From contig NZ_CP009452.1 in NCBI RefSeq assembly GCF_001278035.1, positions 529,501-593,500 of the forward strand: a DNA stretch of 64,000 nt, in the 5' to 3' direction. This DNA is from Sphingopyxis sp. 113P3 (GTDB lineage: Bacteria; Pseudomonadota; Alphaproteobacteria; Sphingomonadales; Sphingomonadaceae). Position 1 is the stretch's first letter; each line of letters begins with the position of its first letter. A program made the position numbers and the translations under genes. Below, in pieces: positions 16,352-25,410 of the stretch. The notes below the pieces were generated by a model that did not search any database, was not told where the DNA came from, and saw nothing but the letters and a program-made list of their open reading frames with translations.

Positions 16352-17506
16352 ATGATCACCAAAAAAGCCATGCTGGCAAGTGCCGCGCTCGCGCTCCTCG
16401 CTGCCTGGCCGCTGACGCAGGCGGCGGTTCAGGGGGCGATGGCGCCCGCCGCGCCCGCACCGCGTTTCGGCGCGTCGCTGCCGTCCGAGCCTGTCGACGC
16501 TCCGCCGCTGCTGCCCGCGCTCGATCCGCCGATCAAGGCGAAGGCCGACGCGCTGTTCACCGACGCAGACGCGGTGGGGGAGACGCGCGCGCTGCTGGTG
16601 CTTCGCAACGGCGAACTCGTCTATGAACGCTATGGCGCGGGCTTTGGCCCGGACAGCAAGCTGATCAGCTGGTCGATGGCGAAGAGCATCACCGCGGTAC
16701 TCGTCGGATTCCTCGTCTCCGACGGGCAATTATCCCTCGACGGTCCCGCGCCGGTCGCAGCGTGGCAGCGCACCGGCGATCCGCGCGGGGCGATCGCGCT
16801 CAAGCATCTGCTCCACATGTCCTCGGGGCTCGAGCACGTCGAGGAGGGGGAACCCGTCTGGGCAGGCGACACGGTGGCAATGCTGTTTGGGGGCGGCGCG
16901 CAGGATATGGCGGGCTTTGCCGAAGCGAAGCCTGCCGTGGCGCGGCCGGGTGAGCTTTTCAACTACAGCTCGGCGACGAGCGTGATCCTTGCCGACATTC
17001 TCGCCAATACGCTCACACCCGCGCGAGGCCCCGAGGCACGGCGCGAGGCGGTGCGGGAATTCATCGCAGGCCGGCTGACCGAGCCGCTTGGCATGACCAG
17101 CCTCACGCCCGAGTTCGATGCGCGCGGTACGATGGTCGGCGGCTCGATCATGCATGCGACCGCGCGCGATTACGCGAAATTTGGCGAGTTTCTTCGCAAT
17201 CACGGGGTGGTGAACGGCCAGCGCCTGCTTCCTGAAAGCTGGATGCGCTTCATGCTGACGCCTTCGCCAACGGACGGCGGCTACGGCGGCCATATCTGGC
17301 TCAACCGCGCGCGGCCCGCCGGGGTAACCGCCGCGCTGTGGCCCGACCGCGGTCCCAACGACCTGTTCGCCTGTATCGGCCACCAGGGCCAGTACATCAT
17401 CGTCTCGCCCTCGCAGCGCCTGACGATCGTGCGGCTGGGGATCACGAAGGACGACCAGTTTCCGGAACTTCGCCGGCATCTGGCGGATTTGCAGGCGGCG
17501 TTCTAG
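16352..17506 (+). CDS. Serine hydrolase, beta-lactamase/PBP4 (class C) family
   Basis: 384 residues with an N-terminal signal peptide (ASAALALLAAWPLTQA). The active-site SXXK motif is SMAK (108-111), the YXS motif is in LFNYSSATS, and a GHQGQ region near the C-terminus takes the KTG-like position. These mark the beta-lactamase-related superfamily, which includes esterases, D-aminopeptidases and 6-aminohexanoate-dimer hydrolase-like enzymes. A true AmpC is unlikely because the KTG box is not canonical. Exported to the periplasm; substrate unknown. Confidence 0.85.
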   Translation: MITKKAMLASAALALLAAWPLTQAAVQGAMAPAAPAPRFGASLPSEPVDAPPLLPALDPPIKAKADALFTDADAVGETRALLVLRNGELVYERYGAGFGPDSKLISWSMAKSITAVLVGFLVSDGQLSLDGPAPVAAWQRTGDPRGAIALKHLLHMSSGLEHVEEGEPVWAGDTVAMLFGGGAQDMAGFAEAKPAVARPGELFNYSSATSVILADILANTLTPARGPEARREAVREFIAGRLTEPLGMTSLTPEFDARGTMVGGSIMHATARDYAKFGEFLRNHGVVNGQRLLPESWMRFMLTPSPTDGGYGGHIWLNRARPAGVTAALWPDRGPNDLFACIGHQGQYIIVSPSQRLTIVRLGITKDDQFPELRRHLADLQAAF

Positions 17507-17537
17507 GCTCCCCAACTCCTGCGAAAGAGGGGATGGG

Positions 17538-18362
17538 TCAGAGCAGGAACTCGCCCGTCAGCATCGTGACGCATTTCCCCGATAATTCCACCGCATCCCC
17601 CTCAAGCCGGCAGCCGACATGGCCGCCGCGGGCACTCGCCTGATAGGCTGTGAAGGCCTCGCGGCCGAGCCGCGCCGTCCAATAGGGGGTCAGCACACAG
17701 TGCGCCGATCCGGTCACCGGATCCTCATCAATGCCGGCGCCGGGCGCGAAAGCGCGGCTGATGACGTCGGCGCCCGAAGGATCGCCTTCGCCTGGGGCGG
17801 TTGCGATATAGAGAAGGTCGCCGCCGGCTTTGAGGGCACGAAAATCGGGTTCGAGCGCGCGGACGTGCGCGGCGTCCGCGTAGACGATCAGCGCATAGCC
17901 GCCCTCATGCCACAAGGTTTCGACCGGCTCGCCGCCCATTGCGCCAACAATCTCCGGCATCGCTTTCGGCGCAGGCGGATAGGCGGGAAGCGCCATTCGG
18001 TAGCCCGAATCCTCGCCCTCGCCCTCGCGCGCGACCCGTAATATTCCGGCCTTGCGCGTGCGAAAACGCATGTCGCTCCGCCAAGGCGCTGCCGACAGCA
18101 GCGCATGTCCGCTTGCGAGCGTCGCATGGCCGCACAGCGCGACCTCGACCCCTGGCGTGAACCAGCGCAGCTCATAATCCGCCTCGCCGGTCTCGTCGGG
18201 GATCAGAAAAGCGGTTTCGGCTAGATTGTTCTCGGCCGCGATCGCCTGCAGCGTTGCGTCATCGAGCCATGACTCGAGCGGCATGACTGCGGCAGGATTG
18301 CCGGTGAACGGGCGGTCGGCAAAAGCGTCGACCTGCGTGATGGGGAGCCGCCGCCAGCTCAT
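17538..18362 (-). CDS. PhzF-family isomerase-like protein
   Basis: 274 residues. Family hallmarks are the opening VDAFADRPFTGNPAAVMPLE, the catalytic-Glu region IAAENNLAETAFLIP, CGHATLASGHAL, and the C-terminal FAPGAGIDEDPVTGSAHC with the PVTGSA diaminopimelate-epimerase-like loop. PhzF isomerises trans-2,3-dihydro-3-hydroxyanthranilate in phenazine synthesis, but no other phz gene is present, so a different substrate is likely. Its ATG overlaps the pdxH stop by 4 bp. Confidence 0.9.
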   Translation of the reverse strand: MSWRRLPITQVDAFADRPFTGNPAAVMPLESWLDDATLQAIAAENNLAETAFLIPDETGEADYELRWFTPGVEVALCGHATLASGHALLSAAPWRSDMRFRTRKAGILRVAREGEGEDSGYRMALPAYPPAPKAMPEIVGAMGGEPVETLWHEGGYALIVYADAAHVRALEPDFRALKAGGDLLYIATAPGEGDPSGADVISRAFAPGAGIDEDPVTGSAHCVLTPYWTARLGREAFTAYQASARGGHVGCRLEGDAVELSGKCVTMLTGEFLL

Positions 18363-18937
18363 GGATAGAGCAGCCCGCTGGTCCAGCCTTCGCTTTCGCG
18401 GACGAAGAGGGTGCGTTCATGGAGGCGGTGAGCGCGATCCTGCCAGAACTCGATCCGCTCGGGGATCACCCGCCAGCCCGACCAGCGCGGCGGGCGCGGC
18501 ACGTCCTGTCCCGCGAAACGCGCTTGCACCTCGGCGAAGCGGGCCTCGAAGGTCGCGCGGCTATCGAGCGGACGCGACTGGTCGCTCGCCCAGGCACCAA
18601 GCTGACTATCGCGGCTGCGCGTTGCGAAATAGGCGTCGGCAATGTTGTCCGCAACGGGCTCGGCCGGTCCCTCGATGCGAATCTGGCGGCGCAGCGACTT
18701 CCAGTGAAACAGCAGCGCGACCTGCCGGTTTTCGGCGAGTTCGCTGCCCTTGCGGCTGTCGAGATTGGTGTAGAAGACGAAGCCGTCGGGCCCGTGTCCC
18801 TTCAGGAGCACCATGCGAACCGAGGGGCGGCCGTCCGGGGTCGCGGTGGCAAGCGCCATCGCGTTCGAATCATTGGGCTCGCTGGCGCGCGCTTCAGCGA
18901 ACCAGCTGTCGAACAGGGCGAAGGGGTTTGTCGTCAT
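18359..18937 (-). CDS. pdxH: Pyridoxamine 5'-phosphate oxidase
   Basis: 192 residues from the ATG at 18937. The FMN-binding core is evident: MALATATPDGRPSVRMVLLKGHGPDGFVFYTNLDSRKGSEL, then VALLFHWKSLRRQIRIEG. The C-terminal PDXH_C region WSGWRVIPERIEFWQDRAHRLHER ends with the typical WTSGLLYP. It oxidises pyridoxine or pyridoxamine 5'-phosphate to PLP. Divergent from the DnaJ-like gene; PhzF follows with overlap. Confidence 0.95.
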   Translation of the reverse strand: MTTNPFALFDSWFAEARASEPNDSNAMALATATPDGRPSVRMVLLKGHGPDGFVFYTNLDSRKGSELAENRQVALLFHWKSLRRQIRIEGPAEPVADNIADAYFATRSRDSQLGAWASDQSRPLDSRATFEARFAEVQARFAGQDVPRPPRWSGWRVIPERIEFWQDRAHRLHERTLFVRESEGWTSGLLYP

Positions 18938-19023
18938 GGCCCGGCTTCTACTGCGCCGCCGCTCCGCGGTCGAGCAAAAGCCGGCCAGGGTCCGGGGGAG
19001 CAAGGGAGAGGAGCGCCGGGGAA

Positions 19024-19053
19024 CTTGACCGGCTTTCCTCTCATTCCCACATC
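19024..19053 (+). promoter_or_regulatory. Sigma-32 (RpoH)-like promoter before DnaJ-like gene
   Basis: CTTGACC at 19024-19030 and CCCACATC at 19046-19053 are separated by 15 bp and lie 54 bp before the chaperone ATG. They resemble the heat-shock sigma consensus (CTTGAAA and CCCCATNT). The association with a J-domain chaperone strengthens the guess. No promoter mapping is available, so confidence is modest. Confidence 0.35.
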
Positions 19054-19106
19054 GCGCGCGCAATCGGGCCTTTCCGGCCAACATCTTATCGGGCTACAGG
19101 AGAAAA

Positions 19107-20030
19107 ATGGCAGATCCCTATTCCACCCTCGGCATCGCGAAAACGGCGAGCGAAGCTGAAATCAAGTCGGCCTATCGCAAGCTCGCGAAAGAGCTGCACC
19201 CCGACCGGAACAAGGACAATCCGAAAGCGGCGGAGAGATTCTCCGACGTCACCAAGGCTTATGATCTGCTCTCCGACAAGGCGAAGCGGGCCCAGTTCGA
19301 CCGCGGCGAGATCGACGCCGACGGCAATCCTGCCATGCCATTCGGCTACGGCGGCGGCGGCTTTCGCGGCGACCCGCGCGGGGGACAGGGCGGTTTCGCA
19401 GGCTTTGGCGGCGAGGGCGCCGATTTTGGCGATATCTTCGAGGGGTTGTTCGGCGGCCGCGGCGGCGGCAGCCCCTTTGGCGGTTTCGGGGGTCGCAGCG
19501 CGCCGCCCCCCAAGGGCGCCAACGTCGCCTATCGCCTTTCGGTCTCATTTGTCGATGCCGCGACGCAGGCGATGCAGCGCATCACTTTGGCCGACGGGAA
19601 GACGATCGACCTCAAGCTTCCCGCCGGGGTCGAAACGGGGACGCAGATGCGCCTTGCGGGCAAGGGACAGCCGGGGCCAGGCGGCAATGGTGACGGGATC
19701 GTTACGATCACCGTCAAGGACCATCCCTTCTTCGAGCGCGACGGTGCCCACATCCGCCTCGACTTGCCCATTACGCTCGGCGAGGCGGTCAAGGGCGCGA
19801 AGGTCAAGGTTCCCACAGTCGATGGGCCGGTGATGTTGTCAATTCCGCCGGGCTCGTCCTCGGGCCGGGTGATGCGGCTCAAGGGCAAGGGCTTCAGCCA
19901 GAAGGGAGGCGGGCGCGGCGACCAGCTGGTCCGGCTGATGATCGACTTGCCGAAGGACGATGCCGGGCTGGTGAAGCTCGTGGACCAATGGACCGACAAG
20001 CGGCCGGTCAGGGCCGAGCTCGGCGTGTGA
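19107..20030 (+). CDS. DnaJ-class co-chaperone (CbpA-like, no zinc finger)
   Basis: 307 residues with AGGAG about 6 bp upstream. The N-terminal J domain has HPD at residues 31-33. A Gly/Phe-rich linker follows at about residues 75-135, then the DnaJ C-terminal substrate domain (RLSVSFVDAATQAMQRITLADGKTIDLKLPAGVETGTQMRLAGKG). The CXXCXGXG zinc repeats of class A DnaJ are absent, which makes it a CbpA/class B protein. It heads a plus-strand run leading to fabI and aroC. Confidence 0.9.
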   Translation: MADPYSTLGIAKTASEAEIKSAYRKLAKELHPDRNKDNPKAAERFSDVTKAYDLLSDKAKRAQFDRGEIDADGNPAMPFGYGGGGFRGDPRGGQGGFAGFGGEGADFGDIFEGLFGGRGGGSPFGGFGGRSAPPPKGANVAYRLSVSFVDAATQAMQRITLADGKTIDLKLPAGVETGTQMRLAGKGQPGPGGNGDGIVTITVKDHPFFERDGAHIRLDLPITLGEAVKGAKVKVPTVDGPVMLSIPPGSSSGRVMRLKGKGFSQKGGGRGDQLVRLMIDLPKDDAGLVKLVDQWTDKRPVRAELGV

Positions 20031-20033
20031 TGC

Positions 20034-21119
20034 GTGGGTGATCGCAGCCAGACGGACTCCGCCGCCGCGATCGAGCGCGAAGTTGCCGAGGAAGTCGGCA
20101 GGGAATTTCTCGCAGAGGGTCATTCGCCCCATTCGCCCGAAGCGCGCGCCGAGCGCGCCAAGCGGACGCTTTTGCGCGCCCGCGCACAGGGCATCATCGA
20201 GCGGGGGCGTGAGCGGCTCGGGCCGGGCACGCGCGCCTTTCACATCGTCCGCCGGGTGATCATCGGCACCTATACCGACGGCTTCATTCATGCTGGCAAT
20301 CTAGCCTATCTCGCGCTGATCGCGCTCTTTCCTTTCTTCATTCTTCTCGCGGCGGCCCTCAGCCTCTTTGGCGGGAGCGCAGGGGGCGAGGCTGCGATCG
20401 ACGCGGTCTTTTCGATCATGCCGCCGACCGTCGCCAAGGCGCTTTCGGGACCGATTCGCGAGGTCATGGGTGCGCGCACCGGTCTTTTTCTATGGCTTGG
20501 CGCGCTCGTCGCATTGTGGACCGTCGGCAGCCTCGTCGAGACAATCCGGGACATTCTCCGCCGTGCCTACGGCACCCATTTCAGCCGCGGCTTCTTTCAT
20601 TACCGATTGCTGTCGATCGGTATCATCACCGGTGCGGTGGTGCTGATGCTTCTTTCGTTCAGTATGCAGGTGCTGATCGTGGGTATCGAGCAGTTCGTGA
20701 CGCGGGTGCTGCCGGCGCAATTTCAGGCGGCGGGGGTCGTGCTGATCTCGCGCAGCGTTTCGGGGCTGGGACTTTTCATCGCCATCTACCTCCTCTTCTA
20801 CTCGCTCACGCCGGCCAAGTATCGCAGGCAGAAAAATTGCCCCAAATGGCCGGGTGCACTGTTCACCACCCTGTGGTGGATCGGGGTCACCCTGGCGCTT
20901 CCGCCTTTGCTGGCCAGCCTGCTCAGCTATGACGCGACCTATGGCAGCCTGGCCGGCGTCATGGTCGCGCTTTTCTTTTTCTACCTTGTCGGATTGGGTA
21001 TGGTGATCGGCGCCGAGCTGAACGCCGCGCTCGTCGAGGTTGAGGATTTGGGGCACGACGCTATTGGGCGCGTGGACGATGCCATCGTGGAAGACAATAA
21101 GGTCGGAGAAACCAAATGA
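20034..21119 (+). CDS. YihY/BrkB-family membrane protein
   Basis: 361 residues with a GTG start 3 bp after the chaperone gene. A charged N-terminal region of about 85 residues precedes six hydrophobic segments beginning YLALIALFPFFILLAAALSLFG, including SLVETIRDILRRAYGTHFSRGFFHYRLLSIGII, which is conserved in YihY/UPF0761. The family is often mislabelled RNase BN; its function is unresolved. The C-terminal FFFYLVGLGMVIGAELNAAL is typical. The stop overlaps the fabI ATG. Confidence 0.88.
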   Translation: MGDRSQTDSAAAIEREVAEEVGREFLAEGHSPHSPEARAERAKRTLLRARAQGIIERGRERLGPGTRAFHIVRRVIIGTYTDGFIHAGNLAYLALIALFPFFILLAAALSLFGGSAGGEAAIDAVFSIMPPTVAKALSGPIREVMGARTGLFLWLGALVALWTVGSLVETIRDILRRAYGTHFSRGFFHYRLLSIGIITGAVVLMLLSFSMQVLIVGIEQFVTRVLPAQFQAAGVVLISRSVSGLGLFIAIYLLFYSLTPAKYRRQKNCPKWPGALFTTLWWIGVTLALPPLLASLLSYDATYGSLAGVMVALFFFYLVGLGMVIGAELNAALVEVEDLGHDAIGRVDDAIVEDNKVGETK

Positions 21120-21943
21120 CGGGTCTGATGAAGGGCAAGCGCGGGCTGATCATGGGCCTTGCGAACGACAAATCGCTCGCATGGGGCATTGCCAAGGCGC
21201 TGCACGGCGCGGAGGCCGAACTTGCCATCAGCTATCAGGGCGATGTGATGCTGAAGCGGGTGAAGCCGCTCGCCGACGAACTCGGCTGCGATTTCCTCAT
21301 CGACTGCGACGTCTCCGACATGGCAAATCTCGACAAGGCTTTCGCGACGCTCTCCGCGCGCTGGCCGACGATCGATTTTGTCGTTCACGCGATCGGCTAC
21401 ACCAACAAGGAGGCGCTGCGCGGTCATTATGCCGATATCGGCCTTGACGACTTTTTGATGACGATGAACATCAGCGTCTACAGCTTCACCGCCGTGGCGC
21501 AGCGCGCGTCGAAGATGATGACGCCCTATGATCCTGAAACGGGGAAGGGTGGCGGCTCGCTGCTGACGCTGAGCTATTATGGCGCAGAGAAGGTCATCCC
21601 GCATTACAATGTCATGGGCGTCGCCAAGTCGGCGCTGGAGACCAGCGTGAAGTATCTTGCGAACGACTATGGCCCGCAGGGGGTGCGGGTGAACGCCATT
21701 TCGGCAGGACCGATCAAGACCTTGGCGGCCAGCGGAATCGGCGACTTCCGCCTGATCCTCAAGTGGAATGAATTCAACGCCCCGCTGCGCCGCAACGTCA
21801 CGATCGACGATGTCGGCGGCTCGGCGCTCTATCTGCTGAGCGATCTTGCCTCGGGCGTCACGGGCGAAACGCACCATGTCGACGCGGGCTACCACACCGT
21901 TGGGATGAAGCAGGAAGACGCGCCGGATATCGCACTTGCCTGA
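21116..21943 (+). CDS. fabI: Enoyl-[acyl-carrier-protein] reductase (NADH)
   Basis: 275 residues, starting at an ATG that overlaps the YihY stop. FabI features: GLANDKSLAWGIAKAL (NAD-binding glycine-rich variant), FVVHAIGYTNK, the catalytic Tyr and Lys in HYNVMGVAKSALE (Y-X6-K arrangement), and ISAGPIKTLAASGI. It catalyses the last reduction of each fatty-acid elongation cycle in the cytoplasm and is the target of triclosan. It is clearly FabI and not FabL/FabV. Confidence 0.95.
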   Translation: MTGLMKGKRGLIMGLANDKSLAWGIAKALHGAEAELAISYQGDVMLKRVKPLADELGCDFLIDCDVSDMANLDKAFATLSARWPTIDFVVHAIGYTNKEALRGHYADIGLDDFLMTMNISVYSFTAVAQRASKMMTPYDPETGKGGGSLLTLSYYGAEKVIPHYNVMGVAKSALETSVKYLANDYGPQGVRVNAISAGPIKTLAASGIGDFRLILKWNEFNAPLRRNVTIDDVGGSALYLLSDLASGVTGETHHVDAGYHTVGMKQEDAPDIALA

Positions 21944-22466
21944 CGGCATCGTCATCCGCGCCGCAGCGGCGGCGGATGGCGAGGCGATTGACGCGATCAT
22001 TCGCGCGGCCTTTGCTGGCTCCGAATTCGGCTACCAGGGCGAAGCTGAACTTGTGCGCAGGATCGAAGCCGATGGCGATCTGCTTGTCTCGCTCGTCGCC
22101 GAAGCGGACGGGACAATCGCCGGACATCTGCTTTTCAGCCGGATGGACGTGGAAGCCGACGGCGCCAAGCTTCTCGCCGGAGGCCTTGCGCCCGTGTCGG
22201 TCGCGCCCGAACGGCAGGGGCTTGGGATTGGCGATGCATTGATCCGGGCGGGGCTGGACGCCTTGCGCGCGAGCGGCGTCGCCATCAGCTTCGTCTTGGG
22301 TCACGAGACCTATTATCCGCGCTTTGGCTATTCGCCCCTCCTCGCAGCCCGCTTTGCCTCACCTTTTGCGGGGCCGCATTTCATGGCGATGATGCTGGAC
22401 TCGGATGCACCCTGGCCGCTAGGCGGACGGGCGGATTATGCACCCGCATTCGGCCGGATGGGATAG
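21936..22466 (+). CDS. GNAT-family N-acetyltransferase
   Basis: 176 residues with a TTG start overlapping the fabI end by 8 bp. The acetyl-CoA binding motif is VSVAPERQGLGIGDALIRAGLDAL. The C-terminal YYPRFGYSPLLAARFASPF resembles the YhbS-type subgroup of predicted acetyltransferases. The substrate is unknown. The tight packing between fabI and aroC suggests one transcript. Confidence 0.85.
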   Translation: MPDGIVIRAAAAADGEAIDAIIRAAFAGSEFGYQGEAELVRRIEADGDLLVSLVAEADGTIAGHLLFSRMDVEADGAKLLAGGLAPVSVAPERQGLGIGDALIRAGLDALRASGVAISFVLGHETYYPRFGYSPLLAARFASPFAGPHFMAMMLDSDAPWPLGGRADYAPAFGRMG

Positions 22467-22469
22467 GCG

Positions 22470-23546
22470 ATGAGTTTCAACAGCTTTGGACGTGTACTGC
22501 GATTCACGACCTGGGGCGAGAGCCACGGACCGGCGCTCGGCGCGGTCGTTGACGGGTGTCCGCCGCGTCTGTCGCTCTCCGAGGCAGACATCCAGCCGTT
22601 CCTGGACAAGCGTCGTCCGGGCCAGTCGCGACACACGACGCAGCGGCAGGAGCCTGACCAGGTCCGCATCCTGTCAGGGGTTTTCGAGGGCAAGACCACC
22701 GGCACTCCGATCAGCCTGATGATCGAGAATGTCGATCAGCGCTCAAAAGACTATGGCGAGATCGCGCAGGCCTATCGGCCGGGACACGCGGACTATTCCT
22801 ATGACGCCAAATACGGGATTCGCGACTATCGCGGCGGCGGCCGGTCGAGCGCACGCGAGACCGCGGCGCGGGTCGCGGCGGGCGGGGTAGCGCGGCTCGT
22901 AATCCCCGAGGTACAGATCCATGCATGGGTCGCCGAGATTGGCGGGGATGCAATCGATCCTGCGAACTTCGATCTCGAAGAGATAGGCCGCAATCCTTTC
23001 TTCTGTCCCGATCCTGCTGCTGCGCAGCGCTGGGAAGGCATGATGGACAGGGCGCGCAAGGCGGGCAGTTCGCTGGGGGCCGTCATCGAATGTGCAGCGA
23101 GCGGGGTTCCTGCCGGCTGGGGGGCGCCCGTCTACGCCAAGCTCGATGCCGACCTTGCCGCCGCGATGATGGGAATCAATGCCGTGAAGGGCGTCGAAAT
23201 CGGGGCCGGCTTCCACGCGGCGCGGCTGCGCGGCGAGGAGAATGCCGACGCGATGCGACCAGCGACCGACGGCAGCAATCGACCCGATTTCCTGTCGAAC
23301 AATGCGGGCGGTATTGCAGGCGGCATCTCGACGGGGCAGCCGGTGGTGGTGCGCGTCGCCTTCAAGCCCACAAGTTCGATCCTGACCCCTGTTCCCACCG
23401 TCAATCGCGCCGGCGAGGCGGCCGATATCGTCACCAAGGGCCGTCACGACCCCTGCGTCGGCATCCGCGGGGCCCCGGTCGTCGAGGCGATGATGGCTTT
23501 GGTCCTTGCCGACCATAAACTGCTCCACCGCGCCCAATGCGGGTAA
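22470..23546 (+). CDS. aroC: Chorismate synthase
   Basis: 358 residues, full length. The three family signatures are present: [17 protein letters not shown] near the start, [20 protein letters not shown] in the middle, and [21 protein letters not shown] later. It converts EPSP to chorismate using reduced FMN, the last step of the common aromatic pathway. It lies 3 bp after the GNAT gene and 7 bp before the permease gene. Confidence 0.97.
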   Translation: MSFNSFGRVLRFTTWGESHGPALGAVVDGCPPRLSLSEADIQPFLDKRRPGQSRHTTQRQEPDQVRILSGVFEGKTTGTPISLMIENVDQRSKDYGEIAQAYRPGHADYSYDAKYGIRDYRGGGRSSARETAARVAAGGVARLVIPEVQIHAWVAEIGGDAIDPANFDLEEIGRNPFFCPDPAAAQRWEGMMDRARKAGSSLGAVIECAASGVPAGWGAPVYAKLDADLAAAMMGINAVKGVEIGAGFHAARLRGEENADAMRPATDGSNRPDFLSNNAGGIAGGISTGQPVVVRVAFKPTSSILTPVPTVNRAGEAADIVTKGRHDPCVGIRGAPVVEAMMALVLADHKLLHRAQCG

Positions 23547-23553
23547 GGCACGC

Positions 23554-25338
23554 ATGATCGAGGCGGTGCGCGCGGCCATCGAGGCGCACCAGGCGGCGCT
23601 TTCGCTCCTGATTCTGGCCGCGATGTTTGTCGGATTTCTGCTGGAACGATTGCCAGCGACCGTGATCGCGATTCTCGGCGCCTGCACCTATCTCGCGCTT
23701 GGCATCCTCGATGCCGAGGCGGCCTATTCGGTTTTCTCCAACTCGGCCCCGATCGTCATCGGCGCGATGTTCGTGCTATCGGGTGCGCTCCTTCGCACCG
23801 GCGTGATCCAGCGCGTCGCCGACGCCATCATGGCGCGGGCCGAAAAACAGCCACGTCTCGCCATTGTCGAGGTGTTGCTCGGTGCGCTCGTCGCCTCGGC
23901 CTTTCTCAACAATACGCCTGTTGTCGTCGTGCTCCTGCCGATCATGATGAAGTTGGCAGACGTGACAGGGATCAGCGCGAAAAAATTGCTGATGCCGCTC
24001 TCGATTGCTGCGGTGCTCGGGGGCACGCTGACGCTGATCGGAACCTCGACCAACCTCGTCGTCGACGGCATCGTCCGCGACGCCGGGATGCCGCGCTTCG
24101 GCATTTTCGAGATCACGCCGATCGGCCTCGTCACCGCTGCGTCGGGTATGATCGGGCTTGCAATGATGTGGTGGCTGCTGCCGAGTGACAAACCGATCCC
24201 CGGTGCGGCGGGGACGCACGACGCGCACCAGTATCTGACCGAACTTGTGCTCGGCGATGACGATGCTCTTGTTGGCATGACGGTGGAGGCGTTTCGCGAT
24301 CTGCCGCGCTCAGGCCGCGTTGTCGGAGTGCGCCGCGGCGCGACTGTGGTCCACGGCGCCGAGCTCGACCACTGGACGCTGGCGCCGGGCGACCGGCTCG
24401 TCGTGCGCATCGACGGTCAGACGCTGATGACCTGGCGCGAGCAGAGGCGTTTCCTCCTCGGGATCGGCGGCGGGACACCGTCTGCGAACGACATGGTGGT
24501 CGAAACGATGATCGCGCCGACCCATCCCTCGATCGGCCAGCGGCTTGCCGATATCCCCTTTCTCCAGAAAATCCGCGCGCGCATCATCGGGCTCGACCGG
24601 CCGCTCCACGAAGCGGGCCCTGACCTTGCAAATGTACGTATTCGCCCTGCTGACCGACTGCTCGTTACTGGCGGTCCGCGCGAGGTGGAGGCGCTGCGCG
24701 ACAACCCTGGGCTGATTGGCGCCGACCTTGCCAAGACGCGGGCCTTTCGCCGCCGCAAGGCGTGGATCGCGATCCTGTGCATGGCGGGTGTCGTAGGTCT
24801 TGCGGCGCTCGACGTGATGCCGATTGGCGCCGCGGCCATTATCGCCATCGGGGTTATCCTCGTCACTCGCTGCATCGACAGCGACGAGGCATGGGGCACG
24901 ATCGATGGCGATGTGCTGATCCTGATTTTCGCAATGCTCGCGGTCGGGCTCGCGCTCGAAAAGAGCGGCGCGGTCGCGATGATGGTGGGGGGGGTCGAGC
25001 CGCTTCTCGCCGATGCACCCCGCTGGGTGCTGGTTTTCGGCATCTACTTTGCCGCCTTGATCCTTTCCGAGCTGCTCAGCAACAATGCTGTCGCGGCGCT
25101 GATGACCCCGGTTACGCTTGCCCTTGCTGCCGAGCTCGGCGTCGATCCGCGACCCCTCGTCATCGCGCTGATGATCGGCGCGTCGGCCTGTTTTGCAACG
25201 CCGATCGGCTATCAGACCAACACCATCGTCTATGCCGCGGGCGACTATCGCTTCGTCGATTTCGTCAAGATCGGGGTACCGCTCAACATCATCACGGGCA
25301 TCTCGAGCTGCCTTGCGATTGTCATATTTCTGACCTGA
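23554..25338 (+). CDS. SLC13-like permease with TrkA-C domains
   Basis: 594 residues from the ATG at 23554. N-terminal membrane helices (ALSLLILAAMFVGFLLERLPATVIAILGACTYLALGI) lead to the family motif FLNNTPVVVVLLPIM and IGTSTNLVVDG. The middle, at about residues 220-400, carries two TrkA-C-like regulatory domains (VGMTVEAFRDLPRSGRVVGV and its counterpart). C-terminal helices include SNNAVAALMTPVTLALA and ACFATPIGYQTNTIVY. This architecture fits sodium/anion symporters; some relatives carry sulfate or dicarboxylates, and the substrate here is unknown. Confidence 0.88.
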   Translation: MIEAVRAAIEAHQAALSLLILAAMFVGFLLERLPATVIAILGACTYLALGILDAEAAYSVFSNSAPIVIGAMFVLSGALLRTGVIQRVADAIMARAEKQPRLAIVEVLLGALVASAFLNNTPVVVVLLPIMMKLADVTGISAKKLLMPLSIAAVLGGTLTLIGTSTNLVVDGIVRDAGMPRFGIFEITPIGLVTAASGMIGLAMMWWLLPSDKPIPGAAGTHDAHQYLTELVLGDDDALVGMTVEAFRDLPRSGRVVGVRRGATVVHGAELDHWTLAPGDRLVVRIDGQTLMTWREQRRFLLGIGGGTPSANDMVVETMIAPTHPSIGQRLADIPFLQKIRARIIGLDRPLHEAGPDLANVRIRPADRLLVTGGPREVEALRDNPGLIGADLAKTRAFRRRKAWIAILCMAGVVGLAALDVMPIGAAAIIAIGVILVTRCIDSDEAWGTIDGDVLILIFAMLAVGLALEKSGAVAMMVGGVEPLLADAPRWVLVFGIYFAALILSELLSNNAVAALMTPVTLALAAELGVDPRPLVIALMIGASACFATPIGYQTNTIVYAAGDYRFVDFVKIGVPLNIITGISSCLAIVIFLT

Positions 25339-25410
25339 CAGCGGCGGTTGCGCGGTTTCTCTCGCGCCGTTAGGGTCGCGCGCTTCATGTTCGCACAAGG
25401 GGAGACATTG

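Noticed and set aside
16352..17506. True class C beta-lactamase
   Set aside because: SXXK and YXS are present but the KTG motif is not canonical and there is no AmpR neighbour; a general serine hydrolase call is safer.
17538..18362. Phenazine biosynthesis cluster
   Set aside because: Only a PhzF-family gene is present with pdxH beside it; no other phz gene occurs in the window.
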